A program made the position numbers and the translations under genes. 64,000 bases of DNA from Acidimicrobiia bacterium (GTDB taxonomy: Bacteria > Actinomycetota > Acidimicrobiia > Spongiisociales > ZC4RG35): assembly GCA_017577575.1 (NCBI GenBank), contig PKRG01000007.1, positions 54,799 to 118,798 of the forward strand. The letters run 5' to 3'. Of this stretch, positions 15,804-25,117 are shown in pieces (position 1 is the first letter of the stretch; every line of letters starts with the position of its first letter). Under the pieces are notes generated by a model. It was not told where the DNA came from. It made no database searches and was given only the letters and a program-made list of their open reading frames with translations.

Positions 15804-16699
15804 ATGCTTCCTCCGTGGACGATCTCGACCGCCTGGTCGGTGGCCCGCTCGACGTCGCCGTCGGCGGGGAAGAGGAGGCTGCGCCCGGCGACCAGGCCGC
15901 GGACGTTGGGGATCTCCATCGCCCGCTTCCACGATGCCAGCAGGGCCTCGGTGTCCTTTCCGGGGTCGCCGCCGAGGAGCAGGCCGGGGAGAGTCGTGGC
16001 GGCCATCATCTTCTCCGGGTCGGAAGCGGCAGGCAGCTTCAACCAGGTGTAGGCCGAGGTGCTGCCCAGGGCGGAGGCGACTGCGACGGCGTCGACGATG
16101 TCGTCCATGTCGGTGGACACGCGCACCTTCCCCGACTCGTCCCGGTAGGCGGGCAGGGGCTCGACCATCGCGATCAGCTCGCGGCGGGCGAGCTCGTCGA
16201 CGGCGCGGGCGCACGCTTCCAGCGTTTCGATCGTGCCCCGGTCCTCGTAGTCGATCCGCACCAGCATCTTTCCGCCATGCAGGCCCATCTCGGCGATGGC
16301 CTCGGCGTCGTAGGCGGTGAACCGGTCGTCGAGCTCCCACGCCGATCCGGTGAGACCTCCCCGGTTCATCGAGCCGAACAGGACTTTCCCTTCCAGCTCC
16401 CCGAGCAGCAGCAGATCCTCGAGGATGTCCGGGGTGGCCAAGAGCCCGTCGACGCCGGGTCGGCGCAACGCCCGGATCGTGTTCTCGAGCACGACCCGGC
16501 GGTCCGCCATGGCCCGCGGGTCGCTGCCCACGCCCAGGATGCGGCGGGCGGGGTGGTCGATGGCCACTATCACGAGCTTGCCGTCGTCGCCGAGGAGGGG
16601 ACGGCTCTGGCGGGCACGAGCCGCCTCCCGCACGGCGGCGGGGTCAGCGGCTCTCTTCTCCAGCAGCTTGCGGTAGCGGTCTTCGTCCAGAATGGTCAC
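15800..16699 (-). CDS. Cgl0159-family (beta/alpha)8 aldolase of the inositol cluster
   Basis: A 299-residue class I aldolase-like TIM barrel. Conserved segments are VIVAIDHPARRILGVG, MLVRIDYED, STSAYTWLKLP with a lysine at the end of a strand, and LLLGGDPGKD. The family occurs in Corynebacterium inositol loci. No separate iolJ (2-deoxy-5-keto-6-phosphogluconate aldolase) is present here, so this protein most likely cleaves the IolC product to malonic semialdehyde and DHAP. That role is inference from context. Start GTG at 16699, only 2 nt from the divergent lipoprotein gene. Confidence 0.75.
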   Translation of the reverse strand: MTILDEDRYRKLLEKRAADPAAVREAARARQSRPLLGDDGKLVIVAIDHPARRILGVGSDPRAMADRRVVLENTIRALRRPGVDGLLATPDILEDLLLLGELEGKVLFGSMNRGGLTGSAWELDDRFTAYDAEAIAEMGLHGGKMLVRIDYEDRGTIETLEACARAVDELARRELIAMVEPLPAYRDESGKVRVSTDMDDIVDAVAVASALGSTSAYTWLKLPAASDPEKMMAATTLPGLLLGGDPGKDTEALLASWKRAMEIPNVRGLVAGRSLLFPADGDVERATDQAVEIVHGGSM

Positions 16700-16701
16700 G
16701 G

Positions 16702-17247
16702 ATGCGTCCTCTTCTCGTTGCGGTCGCTCTGATATTGGTTGCCTGCCGGGCCGGCGCCGTCGTAGCCGAAGGGACACCTGCGGACCTGACGGCGCTGGTC
16801 GAAGAGACCCTGGCACGCATCGAGCAGGCTCTTCCCGCTCACGGGAGATGCCTCTCCGGGCTCACCATCACCCACGCCTGGGAGCTCGACGACCGAGCCG
16901 AGTACCGGGTGGTCGATCGCACGATCGTCCTGCGGGTGCCGGCGACGGCACCGCATCTCGAGTTCTCTCTCGCCCACGAGGTCGCCCACCACATCGACTT
17001 CGGCTGCGGCCTGGAAGAAGGGGTACGGGAAGCGTTTCTGGCCGCTCAGGGCCTGGCTCCAAACACCCCCTGGGACACAGCCGAATCGTGGGAGTCGACG
17101 CCGGCGGAGCTCTTCGCCACGGCCGTCGCCCAACTGGTGACGGGTCGCTCCGACCCCCTGCGGGTGATCCTCATCACCGACGAGGCGATGGAGGTGGTGG
17201 AGGCGTGGGCGACCGGCACCTTCATGCATTCGCCATCAGCTCCCTGA
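16702..17247 (+). CDS. Putative HExxH zinc-metalloprotease-like lipoprotein
   Basis: A 181-residue protein. The N-terminus LLVAVALILVAC is a lipoprotein signal with lipobox LVAC. The middle carries SLAHEVAHHIDFGCG, a HExxH-type zinc site, and a C-terminal helix with ESTPAELFATAVAQL. It could be a small secreted peptidase or a non-catalytic relative. It is the only rightward gene inside the leftward inositol operon. Its ATG lies 2 nt from the aldolase GTG, with no Shine-Dalgarno visible, and its end overlaps iolC by 26 nt. Function is unknown. Confidence 0.7.
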   Translation: MRPLLVAVALILVACRAGAVVAEGTPADLTALVEETLARIEQALPAHGRCLSGLTITHAWELDDRAEYRVVDRTIVLRVPATAPHLEFSLAHEVAHHIDFGCGLEEGVREAFLAAQGLAPNTPWDTAESWESTPAELFATAVAQLVTGRSDPLRVILITDEAMEVVEAWATGTFMHSPSAP

Positions 17248-18154
17248 CCTCCGCCTCCGTCGGCATGGCGTCGGCGCAGGCGAGCTGGGAGGCGACGTAG
17301 GCCCCGGCGGCGTTGGCGAAGGGGATCGTCTCGGCCCAGTCCCAGCCCTCGAGCAGACCGTGGCACAGGGCGCCGCCGAAGGCGTCGCCCGCACCGAGCC
17401 CGTTCACCACGTCCACCACGACGGGGTCGGCGTGCACCCGACGGTCGCCGACGAAAGCGGTCACGCCCTCGCCGCCCTGCTTCACGATCACCACCTCGAC
17501 GCCCAGCTCGAAGATCCGCTGGGCCATCTCCTCCGGGCTGCCCCCGCCCACGGCCACGCTGCACTCCTCGACGTTTCCCACGGCGACGGTCGCCCTCTTC
17601 AGTGCCTCCCGTTGCCACTCGCCGGCCTCGCCGGGATCGGCCCACAACGACGGCCGGTAGTCGAGGTCGTGTATGACCGTTCCCCGGGCCGCGTCGAGCG
17701 CGGCCAGGGTGGCGGTGCGGCTCGGCTCCACGGACAACCCCGTGCCCGTGGTCCAGAAGATCCTCGTCTGGCTGATCGCGTCGAGAGGCAGCTCCTCGGG
17801 CGACAGCGTCACATCGGGGGCCGTCGGCTGGCGATAGAACAGGATCGGGAAGTGGTCGGGGGGATGGACCTCGCAGAACACGATCGGGGTCCGCAGCTCG
17901 GGATGGGTGCCGACGAAGGCCGGATCCACCCCGAAGCCTTCCAGCGCCCGCCGGACGTAGGTCCCGAAGGGATCGTCGCCCACCTTTGTGATGACGGCAC
18001 TGCGATGCCCGTAGCGAGCGGCGGCGACGGCGACGTTGGTGGCGGTCCCTCCCAGGTAGCGGTTGAACTGCTCGACCCGGTCGAGAGTCACGCCGATCTG
18101 GGCGGGATACAGGTCGACCCCGACCCGTCCCATGGTGATCAGCTCGTAGCTCAT
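17222..18154 (-). CDS. iolC: 5-dehydro-2-deoxygluconokinase IolC (PfkB family)
   Basis: A 310-residue sugar kinase that phosphorylates 2-deoxy-5-keto-gluconate. Family features are GRVGVDLYP at the N-terminus, the GGTATNVAVAAARYG substrate motif, and the C-terminal anion-hole and base motif NGLGAGDAFGGALCHG. Context in an iol cluster selects IolC over other PfkB kinases. It lies 5 nt after the ABC ATPase gene in the leftward operon. Confidence 0.92.
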   Translation of the reverse strand: MSYELITMGRVGVDLYPAQIGVTLDRVEQFNRYLGGTATNVAVAAARYGHRSAVITKVGDDPFGTYVRRALEGFGVDPAFVGTHPELRTPIVFCEVHPPDHFPILFYRQPTAPDVTLSPEELPLDAISQTRIFWTTGTGLSVEPSRTATLAALDAARGTVIHDLDYRPSLWADPGEAGEWQREALKRATVAVGNVEECSVAVGGGSPEEMAQRIFELGVEVVIVKQGGEGVTAFVGDRRVHADPVVVDVVNGLGAGDAFGGALCHGLLEGWDWAETIPFANAAGAYVASQLACADAMPTEAEVRELMANA

Positions 18155-18159
18155 CGCGG

Positions 18160-19023
18160 TCAGGTCGTCGACTCTCGCTGGAACTCGGCGGCCGCTTCCG
18201 CCATCTCCTTCGACCCGGTGGCCCGGGAAGCGGCTTCGAGTTCGTGGCTCAGCGCCTCGAGATCGGCTCCGCCGGCCATCATCTGCACCAGCTGCTCCAG
18301 CGGGATCTCGTCTTTCGTGTAGTCGCCGAAGACCTTCCCTCGCCTCAGGATGACGAAGTGGTCACCCACCGGATAGGCGTGGTGGGGGTTGTGGGTGATG
18401 AAGATCACCCCGATGCCCCGCTGCTTGGCCTGCAGGATGTACTTCAAGACCACCCCGGCCTGCTTCACGCCCAGGGCGGCGGTCGGCTCGTCGAGGATGA
18501 GGACCTTGGCGCCGAAGTAGACCGCCCGGGCGATGGCCACCGACTGGCGCTCGCCGCCGGAGAGGGTGCCGACCGGCTGGTCAGGGTCGCGGATGTCGAT
18601 CCCCATCTTCTTCATCTCTTCGCGGGTGACCCGCTTGGCGAACTTGGCGTCGAACCTCCTCCACGGGCCCCATCCCTTCGTCGGCTCCGAGCCGAGGAAG
18701 AAGTTCCTCCAGATCGACATCAGCGGGATCATCGCCAGGTCCTGGTAGACGGTGGCGATCCCCATCTCCAGGGCGTCCCGGGGTGAGTCGAACGAGACCT
18801 CCTTGCCTTCGAACAGGTAGGTCCCCGACGACGGCTTGTGCACTCCCGACAGGATCTTGATCAGCGTGGACTTCCCGGCGCCGTTGTCGCCCAGGAGGCA
18901 GGTGACCTCGCCGGCGCGGACGAACATCGACACGTCGGACAAGGCGACGACGCTGCCGAAGTACTTGGAGACGTTCCGGACCTCGAGCAGCTTGTCGGTG
19001 GTCGAGGCGGTGGTCGCGCTCAT
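18160..19023 (-). CDS. Sugar (inositol) ABC importer ATPase, single domain
   Basis: A 287-residue ATPase of the carbohydrate uptake family CUT2 (RbsA/FrcA/IatA group). Walker A is GDNGAGKST at 45-53, then [24 protein letters not shown] and the H-loop ITHNPHHA. Most CUT2 ATPases are fused tandem domains of about 500 residues; this one is a single domain like FrcA and must act as a homodimer. With the next two genes it probably imports myo-inositol. Confidence 0.88.
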   Translation of the reverse strand: MSATTASTTDKLLEVRNVSKYFGSVVALSDVSMFVRAGEVTCLLGDNGAGKSTLIKILSGVHKPSSGTYLFEGKEVSFDSPRDALEMGIATVYQDLAMIPLMSIWRNFFLGSEPTKGWGPWRRFDAKFAKRVTREEMKKMGIDIRDPDQPVGTLSGGERQSVAIARAVYFGAKVLILDEPTAALGVKQAGVVLKYILQAKQRGIGVIFITHNPHHAYPVGDHFVILRRGKVFGDYTKDEIPLEQLVQMMAGGADLEALSHELEAASRATGSKEMAEAAAEFQRESTT

Positions 19024-19027
19024 CTGA

Positions 19028-20098
19028 TCATCTCCTCTGTGCCCGCTGACGGACGTAGTTGTTGAAGATCACCGCCAGCACCAGGATCACGCCGACGAAG
19101 ACCTTGAACCAGTCGCCGTCGACCCCGGTGACGATGACTCCCTGCTGGACCATGGCGAAGGTGAGGGCGCCCACGGCGGCGCCGATCACCGACCCGTAGC
19201 CGCCGGTGAGGAGCACCCCACCCACCACGGAAGCGATGATGGCGTAGAACTCGGTGAGCTCGCCGCGCAGCGAGTCGGCGGTGCCGGTGGACGACACCTG
19301 CAGGAGCGCCACGAAGAACGCCGCCAACGCGGTGAACATGAAGAGGCCGATCTTCAAGCGGGCCACGGGCACACCCACGTTGCGGGAGGCGTTGGCGTCC
19401 CCGCCGACGCCGAAGATCCAGTTGCCCACCCGGGTCTTGTTGAGCACCCACACCGCGGCGGCGGTGATGACGATCCACCACAGGATCCCGGTGTCGAATC
19501 GAGCCCCGAAGACCTCGATCTTGGAGCCGAAGATCGAGATGAGGATGTCGGCGCCGGGGATGTTCGAGAACCCGCCGAGCTGGGTGCGGTTGGTCATGGT
19601 GCGGGGGATGGCGGTCGCCAGTCCCCGGAACACGAACAAGGCGCCGAGAGTGATGATGAACGACGGGAGCTTCGTCGTCTGGACGAGGAACCCGTTCAGG
19701 AACCCGGCGGCGACGGTGATCAGCAGAGCGACGAGGATCGCCGGGCCCAAAGGCCACGCCAGCCCACCTTGGGCCGAAGGCGACACGAAGATCATGATCG
19801 CCATCCCGCCGAAGCCGATCAGCGAGCCGACCGACAGGTCGAACTCCCCGGCGATCATCAGCATCGCCACCGCCACGGCGATGATCCCCAGCGGCGCCGC
19901 CCGGTTCAGGATGGCGGCCGTCGTCTGCATGCTGACGAAGTTGTTGTCGAAGGCGACGATGGCGAAGAAGATCCAGACGAGGATCAGAGCGAGGATCGCG
20001 CCGATCTCGGGCCGAACCATGAGCCGGCCCAGGAGTCCGACATCACGTATCCGATCATCGGCGGGCGGTGATTCAGTCGGGGGAGCGACGGTTGCCAT
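19028..20098 (-). CDS. Sugar (inositol) ABC importer permease
   Basis: A 356-residue CUT2-type permease (RbsC/IatP-like) with about nine or ten hydrophobic helices, including [20 protein letters not shown], the typical conserved loop. The N-terminal 30 residues are polar. A 4-nt gap separates it from the ATPase. Its position between binding protein and ATPase and within the iol cluster supports inositol transport. Confidence 0.88.
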   Translation of the reverse strand: MATVAPPTESPPADDRIRDVGLLGRLMVRPEIGAILALILVWIFFAIVAFDNNFVSMQTTAAILNRAAPLGIIAVAVAMLMIAGEFDLSVGSLIGFGGMAIMIFVSPSAQGGLAWPLGPAILVALLITVAAGFLNGFLVQTTKLPSFIITLGALFVFRGLATAIPRTMTNRTQLGGFSNIPGADILISIFGSKIEVFGARFDTGILWWIVITAAAVWVLNKTRVGNWIFGVGGDANASRNVGVPVARLKIGLFMFTALAAFFVALLQVSSTGTADSLRGELTEFYAIIASVVGGVLLTGGYGSVIGAAVGALTFAMVQQGVIVTGVDGDWFKVFVGVILVLAVIFNNYVRQRAQRR

Positions 20099-20157
20099 AG
20101 GCCCTCCTCATTCGGTTCGAGTGGGGGGAGCGTTGCCGCTCCCCCCACTCCCCAGTG

Positions 20158-21240
20158 TTAGCGGAGACCGGCGGCGGCTGCGTCGATGACGTCGGCGGCC
20201 GTCTCGGCGGTGACGATCTGGGGTCCGGTGAGGATCACCCTGTCGACCGAGCCGAGCGGAATGGCGCCCGTCTCGAGGTACTGGGTGAGCAGCACGATCG
20301 GCAGGTACCCCTGCAGGTACTGAGCCTGGTCGATGGCGAAGAGCATGTCGCCGTCGATGATCGCCTGCAGCACCTCGGGCGCCAGGTCGAAGGTGGCCAA
20401 CGCCACGTCCGCTCCGACCTCCTGCACCGCAGCCAGCGTGGGCAGGGCACCGGTGGGGCCCAGGGCGAGGATGCCGTCCACGTCGGGGTTGGCCGAGAGG
20501 GCACCGGCGACGGTCGCCTGGGTGCCCGTGGGGTCGGCGAGGTCGACCGGGACGACCTCGACGTTGCCTCCCAGGCCGTCGGTGAAGCCCTCGCACCGCT
20601 GGTCCAGGCCCACGTTGCCCACTTCCTGGTTGATGCACAGGGCGTTGGTCACCCCCGCTTCGGCCATCTGCTGGCCGGCGAGCAGGCCGGCCTCGTACTC
20701 GGTCTGGCCGACGTGGACGAGCACACCGAGGTCAGCGAACACGTCGGAACCGGAGTTGATCGAGATGACCGGGATGCCGGCGTCGACGGCGGCGCGGATC
20801 GGATCAGCGAGGGCTTCGGGATCCGGGATGGAGACCACGAGGCCGTCCGGCTGCGAGGCGACCGCGGCCTCGATGATCTGGCCCATCTCCACCATGTCGA
20901 AGGTGCCGGGCGCCTGGTACTCGACCGTCACGCCCATGTCGTCACCGGCGGCGGCGACGCCGTTGGCGGCCACCGACCAGAACGGGTCGGACGACTGGCC
21001 GTGGGTGACGACTACGAAGCGGTAGTCACGCTGGGCCACGGCACCGCCGTCGTCTTCGTCCCCTCCGGTGTCGGTGGTGGCCGGAGCGGTGGTGTCGGCG
21101 GTCCCGTCGTCGGTGGCTGCGGGGGTGGTTTCGGTCGCCCCGTCGCCAGCGGTCGGAGTCGCTTCGTCCACCGAAGTGCAGGCAGCGGCGATCAACGCCA
21201 ACACTGCCAGCAGCACCAGCCAGATTCGCTTACTTCGCAT
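20158..21240 (-). CDS. Sugar (inositol) ABC importer binding lipoprotein
   Basis: A 360-residue periplasmic-binding-protein type 1 protein. The signal [14 protein letters not shown] ends in a lipobox, followed by a Thr/Ala/Asp-rich linker (residues 25-60). The ligand-binding body follows with [12 protein letters not shown] and the hinge SINSGSD. I chose the ATG at 21240 (MRSKRIW) because GAGGAGG precedes it; that RBS lies inside the end of iolE, which overlaps by 11 nt. It resembles RbsB/IbpA. Ligand identity is inferred from the cluster. Confidence 0.88.
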   Translation of the reverse strand: MRSKRIWLVLLAVLALIAAACTSVDEATPTAGDGATETTPAATDDGTADTTAPATTDTGGDEDDGGAVAQRDYRFVVVTHGQSSDPFWSVAANGVAAAGDDMGVTVEYQAPGTFDMVEMGQIIEAAVASQPDGLVVSIPDPEALADPIRAAVDAGIPVISINSGSDVFADLGVLVHVGQTEYEAGLLAGQQMAEAGVTNALCINQEVGNVGLDQRCEGFTDGLGGNVEVVPVDLADPTGTQATVAGALSANPDVDGILALGPTGALPTLAAVQEVGADVALATFDLAPEVLQAIIDGDMLFAIDQAQYLQGYLPIVLLTQYLETGAIPLGSVDRVILTGPQIVTAETAADVIDAAAAGLR

Positions 21241-22162
21241 GGGTTCCTCCTCGTTCCCATCTCTGGTGACCGGCATCGATGCCGATCACCCCTTCGAGGT
21301 GGCGGAGGCTCGCCCCTGCCGCCTCGTAGGGACCTTCGTTGTCGGGCGGCTCCTCGGAGAGGACGGTGTCCTGTTCCAGGACCACCCAACCCGAAAAACC
21401 GTTGGCGTCGAGGACCTCGAAGAGGGTGGGGATGTCGAGGTCCCCTTGGCCCAGGGGACGGTACAGCCCTCGGCCCACCGCTTCGTGGTATCCCAGTTCT
21501 CGCTGGCGCACCCGGGTGGCGACCGTGGAGTCGACGTCCTTCAGGTGGACGTGCCGCACCCTGGTGCCGGCTGCCCTGGCCACGGCGATCGGGTCGGCTC
21601 CTCCCACCATCAGGTGCCCGGTATCGAGGCAGATGGCGGCGGAGCTCTCCCGCAGGAAGCGGTCGACCTGGTCGGCGGTCTCGACGACGGTGCCGTAGTG
21701 AGGATGCAGGGTGAGGAGGAGGCCTTCGGCGTCGGCGACCTCCTGCAGTTCGGTGATCGTCATCGCCAGGTGAGCCCATTCGGGGTCGGAGAGGTCGGTG
21801 GTCCGCTCGTACCCCTCGGTGCCGGTGGCGGCGGCGATCACCGCGACCTCCCCTCCGGCGGCGGCGATCAGGCGAATGCGGCGGATGGCTTCTTCCCGCT
21901 CGGCGGGCCAGCGCCCGGCGTCGTGGAGGACGACCGGGATGAACGCGCCGACCAGCTGCAGATGGTGGTCGTGGAGGAGACGGGACATGTCCGCCGGGTC
22001 GTCGGGCAGAAACCCGTCCGGCCCTGCCTCGGTGGCAGTCAGGCCCAGATCCGCCATCTCACGCAGGACCCGCTCGGGCGTCATCTGATGTCCCCAGCCG
22101 GGGACCTCGCACACCCCCCAGGTGATGGGGGCGCCGGCGAGGCGGACCTGGGCCGGGCTCAC
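21230..22162 (-). CDS. iolE: Inosose dehydratase IolE
   Basis: A 310-residue xylose-isomerase-like TIM barrel that dehydrates 2-keto-myo-inositol. Metal-binding positions are seen in [29 protein letters not shown] and the last VVLEQDT. The start is GTG at 22162, overlapping the iolG stop (GTGA). N-terminal [14 protein letters not shown] is characteristic of IolE. Confidence 0.92.
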   Translation of the reverse strand: MSPAQVRLAGAPITWGVCEVPGWGHQMTPERVLREMADLGLTATEAGPDGFLPDDPADMSRLLHDHHLQLVGAFIPVVLHDAGRWPAEREEAIRRIRLIAAAGGEVAVIAAATGTEGYERTTDLSDPEWAHLAMTITELQEVADAEGLLLTLHPHYGTVVETADQVDRFLRESSAAICLDTGHLMVGGADPIAVARAAGTRVRHVHLKDVDSTVATRVRQRELGYHEAVGRGLYRPLGQGDLDIPTLFEVLDANGFSGWVVLEQDTVLSEEPPDNEGPYEAAGASLRHLEGVIGIDAGHQRWERGGTHAK

Positions 22163-23148
22163 GAGACCTCCTCCAGCCGCACCGGCCGGTGCTCGGCCCG
22201 GGAGATGTCGCAGGCGACCGCCACCGCCAGGGCCCGCTCGGCGTCGACGACGGTGCAGGGGTTGTCCCTCTCTCCGCGGGCGAACTCCAAGAAGGCCGCC
22301 AGCTCGTCCGTGTAGGCCTTGCGGAAGCGATCCTGGAAGTTGCGATAGGGGTCGGGTGGCACCCCGGGCCCGTTGGGCTCCAGCGACCGGAGCGGGGTGC
22401 GGTCGTCCCATCCCACTACGCCACTGTCGTCGCGGCCGAACAGCTCCATCCGGACGTCGTAGCCGAAAGGATGGCGGCGGGTCGTGGACAGGATGCCGAG
22501 GGCGCCGGATTCGAGGGTCAGGGTGGCGACTCCGGTGTCGATGTCGCCGTACTTCTCGAACACGGGGTACTCGCGCACCGACCCGGTGGCGTACACCTCC
22601 ACCACCTCCTCGCCGGTGACGAAGCGGAGGGCGTCGAAGTCGTGGACGGAGAAGTCCCGGAAGAGGCCACCCGATAGGGGGATGTAGTCGTCGTGGGGGG
22701 GATCGGGGTCGTGTCCCGCCATCCGCACCACGAACAAGGTGCCGAGGCGGCCCGACGTCACCAGCTCGCGCGCTGCCACGTAGCCGGGATCGAACCGGCG
22801 CTGGAAGCCGATCTGCACCCTGCCCTCCTTGCGGGTGACGTGGTCGACCACCTGCCGGGTCGTCTCCAGGTCGAGGGCGATGGGCTTTTCGCAGAACACG
22901 GGGAGCCCGGCGTCGACACCGGCCACGATCAGCTCGGCGTGAGCCGAGGTGGCAGCGGTGATGACCAGCGCATCGGAGCGCTCGATCAGCTCCTCGACGG
23001 TGGCGGCGGCCTGGATCTGCAGATCGGCGGCCAGCGAACGGGCCCGTTCCGTGTCGGCGTCGGTGACGAAGGTCTCGACGCCCAGCTCCTTGAGGATCGT
23101 GGCGTGGAGTGTTCCGATCCGCCCGGTCCCAATCACACCGACTCTCAT
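22159..23148 (-). CDS. iolG: Inositol 2-dehydrogenase IolG (Gfo/Idh/MocA family)
   Basis: A 329-residue NAD-dependent oxidoreductase performing the first step, myo-inositol to 2-keto-myo-inositol. The Rossmann motif GVIGTGRIGTLHA begins at residue 4, the EKPIALD motif carries the active lysine, and the catalytic DxxxH appears as DFDALRF after VHD. The ATG at 23148 (MRVGVIG) is chosen because it abuts the Rossmann strand. It is the first leftward gene, divergent from iolD across a LacI-type operator. Confidence 0.88.
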   Translation of the reverse strand: MRVGVIGTGRIGTLHATILKELGVETFVTDADTERARSLAADLQIQAAATVEELIERSDALVITAATSAHAELIVAGVDAGLPVFCEKPIALDLETTRQVVDHVTRKEGRVQIGFQRRFDPGYVAARELVTSGRLGTLFVVRMAGHDPDPPHDDYIPLSGGLFRDFSVHDFDALRFVTGEEVVEVYATGSVREYPVFEKYGDIDTGVATLTLESGALGILSTTRRHPFGYDVRMELFGRDDSGVVGWDDRTPLRSLEPNGPGVPPDPYRNFQDRFRKAYTDELAAFLEFARGERDNPCTVVDAERALAVAVACDISRAEHRPVRLEEVS

Positions 23149-23179
23149 CGATTCGGAAACCTCAGCCTCGCGGTGATTC

Positions 23180-23211
23180 TGTTGGAACGTTCCAACAAGC
23201 GGGGCTACCAT
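23180..23211 (+). promoter_or_regulatory. LacI-type operator overlapping the iolD promoter
   Basis: TGTTGGAACGTTCCAACA (23180-23197) is a perfect 18-bp palindrome with the central CG that LacI-family repressors require. A rightward promoter can be read as TTGGAA (23182-23187), 18-bp spacer, TACCAT (23206-23211), so bound repressor would cover the -35. The palindrome also lies 32 bp upstream of the leftward iolG start. The LacI gene downstream of iolD is the obvious binder. Confidence 0.8.
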
Positions 23212-23258
23212 ACGGTTCGGCTTTTCGGCCTGTCAAGCGAAACCGGAGGATTTCTGCC

Positions 23259-25115
23259 ATGGAGACGGTCAGGGCGACGGTGGCGCAGGCGCTGGTGCGA
23301 TTTCTGATCGCCCAGAAGGTCGAGATCGACGGAGAGATCCAGCCCCTCTTCCCCGGTGTCTTCGCGATCTTCGGCCACGGCAACGTCACTTGCTTGGGGG
23401 AGGCGCTGGAGCCGGTCCAGGACGTCCTCCCCACGTGGAGGGGGCACAACGAGCAGACCATGGCGCTCGCCGCCATCGCCTTCGCCAAGGCGAAGCGGCG
23501 GCGCCAGATCATGGTGGCGACCACCTCGATCGGTCCCGGGGCGCTCAATCTCGTCACCGCCGCCGGCACCGCTCTGGCCAACCGCCTTCCGGTGCTGTTG
23601 CTCTCGGGGGACACCTTCGCCAACCGGGTCCCCGACCCGGTCCTCCAGCAGGTGGAGCACTTCGGCGACCCGACCATCTCGGTCAACGACGCGTTCAAGG
23701 CGGTCGTCCGCTACTGGGACCGCATCACCCGTCCCGAGCAGCTCCTCCACACCCTCCCGCACGCGGTGGCCACCCTCACCGATCCCGCCGACTGCGGGCC
23801 GGTCTTCATCGGCCTTCCCCAGGACGTCCAGGGAGAGGCGTTCGACTGGCCGGTCCGGTTCTTCGAAGAGCGGGTGCACCACATCCGGCGCCCGGCACCC
23901 GATGCCGAGGAACTGGCGCGGGCGGCGGAGCTGATCCGCGCCGCCCGGCGCCCGCTCGTCATCGCTGGCGGAGGCGTCCGCTACTCGGCGGCCGAGAGAG
24001 AGCTGTTGGAGTTCGCTACTCGCCACGGGATCCCCGTGGCCGAGACCGTGGCGGGAAAGGGCAGCATGCCCTTCGACGACCCCCGCAACGTCGGGCCCAT
24101 CGGTGTCACCGGGTCGTCGGCCGCCAACGCCCTGGCCGAGGATGCGGACGTCGTCATCGCCGTCGGGACACGGCTCAACGACTTCGTGACCGGATCGTGG
24201 TCGGTGTTCGGCAACGAGCAGCTGCGGATCGTCGGCGTCAACGTCGCCCGCTTCGACGCCGAAAAGCACCTGGCCGCACCCGTGGTGGGTGATGCCGCCG
24301 TGGCCCTGGCCGAGTTGGACCGCCGCCTCGAAGGGTGGAAGGCACCCCAGGACTGGCTCGAGCGTGCCGCCGCCGAGGTCCGTGAGTGGAGGGCATACAC
24401 CGACGAGGTCACCTCACCGGAGTACGCCACCCCCACCGGCCTGCCGTCGTACGCCCAGGTGATCAAGGTGATCAACGATCTCACCGGGCCCGAGGACTAC
24501 GCCGTCGCCGCCGCCGGCGGCTTCCCCGGAGAGCTCAACAAACTGTGGCGCTCCCATGCCCCCGGCACCTTCGACTGCGAGTACGGGTTCAGCTGCATGG
24601 GCTACGAGATCGGAGGGGCGTGGGGCGCGGCGATGGCCCACTCCGGCGGCGAGGTGGTCTCCTTCTGCGGCGACGGCTCCTACCTGATGACCAACTCCGA
24701 CGTGTACTCGTCGGTGCTGTCGGGCCACAAGATGATCCTCGTCCTCTGCGACAACGGCGGATACGCCGTCATCCAGCGTCTCCAGGAGTTCAAGGGCGGC
24801 GTTCCGTTCAACAACCGCTACGAGGAGGGCACGCGTCGGGTCACCGACTTCGAGGTGGATTTCGCCGCCCACGCCGCCTCGATGGGAGCCTACGTCGAGA
24901 AGGTCGAGACCCTCGAGGAGCTCGCCGCTGCCTTCGAGCGAGCCCGCGGGGTGGACCGAACCGCCGTCATCGTCATCCGCACCGACCCCTACACCTGGAC
25001 CGGCGGCGACGCCTGGTGGGACGTCGGTGTGCCCGAAGTCTCGGAGCGGGAAGAGGTCCGGGTCGCCCACGCCCAGCACGAAGCCGAGCGGAAACGCCAG
25101 CGCCTCGGAGTCTGA
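23259..25115 (+). CDS. iolD: 3D-(3,5/4)-trihydroxycyclohexane-1,2-dione hydrolase IolD
   Basis: A 618-residue thiamine diphosphate enzyme that opens the inositol ring to give 5-deoxy-glucuronate. Three domains are seen: the N-terminal Pyr domain with FGHGNVTCLGEAL and the catalytic glutamate in RGHNEQTMA; the central Rossmann-like domain; and the C-terminal PP domain with the ThDP motif GDGSYLMTNSDV ending near NGGYAVI. GGAGGA lies 8 nt before the ATG at 23259. It is divergent from iolG and followed 2 nt later by the LacI regulator. Confidence 0.93.
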   Translation: METVRATVAQALVRFLIAQKVEIDGEIQPLFPGVFAIFGHGNVTCLGEALEPVQDVLPTWRGHNEQTMALAAIAFAKAKRRRQIMVATTSIGPGALNLVTAAGTALANRLPVLLLSGDTFANRVPDPVLQQVEHFGDPTISVNDAFKAVVRYWDRITRPEQLLHTLPHAVATLTDPADCGPVFIGLPQDVQGEAFDWPVRFFEERVHHIRRPAPDAEELARAAELIRAARRPLVIAGGGVRYSAAERELLEFATRHGIPVAETVAGKGSMPFDDPRNVGPIGVTGSSAANALAEDADVVIAVGTRLNDFVTGSWSVFGNEQLRIVGVNVARFDAEKHLAAPVVGDAAVALAELDRRLEGWKAPQDWLERAAAEVREWRAYTDEVTSPEYATPTGLPSYAQVIKVINDLTGPEDYAVAAAGGFPGELNKLWRSHAPGTFDCEYGFSCMGYEIGGAWGAAMAHSGGEVVSFCGDGSYLMTNSDVYSSVLSGHKMILVLCDNGGYAVIQRLQEFKGGVPFNNRYEEGTRRVTDFEVDFAAHAASMGAYVEKVETLEELAAAFERARGVDRTAVIVIRTDPYTWTGGDAWWDVGVPEVSEREEVRVAHAQHEAERKRQRLGV

Positions 25116-25117
25116 GC

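Noticed and set aside
19254-20189. A 311-codon plus-strand frame over the inositol permease
   Set aside because: Antisense shadow of a membrane-protein gene; no motif and no start region of its own.
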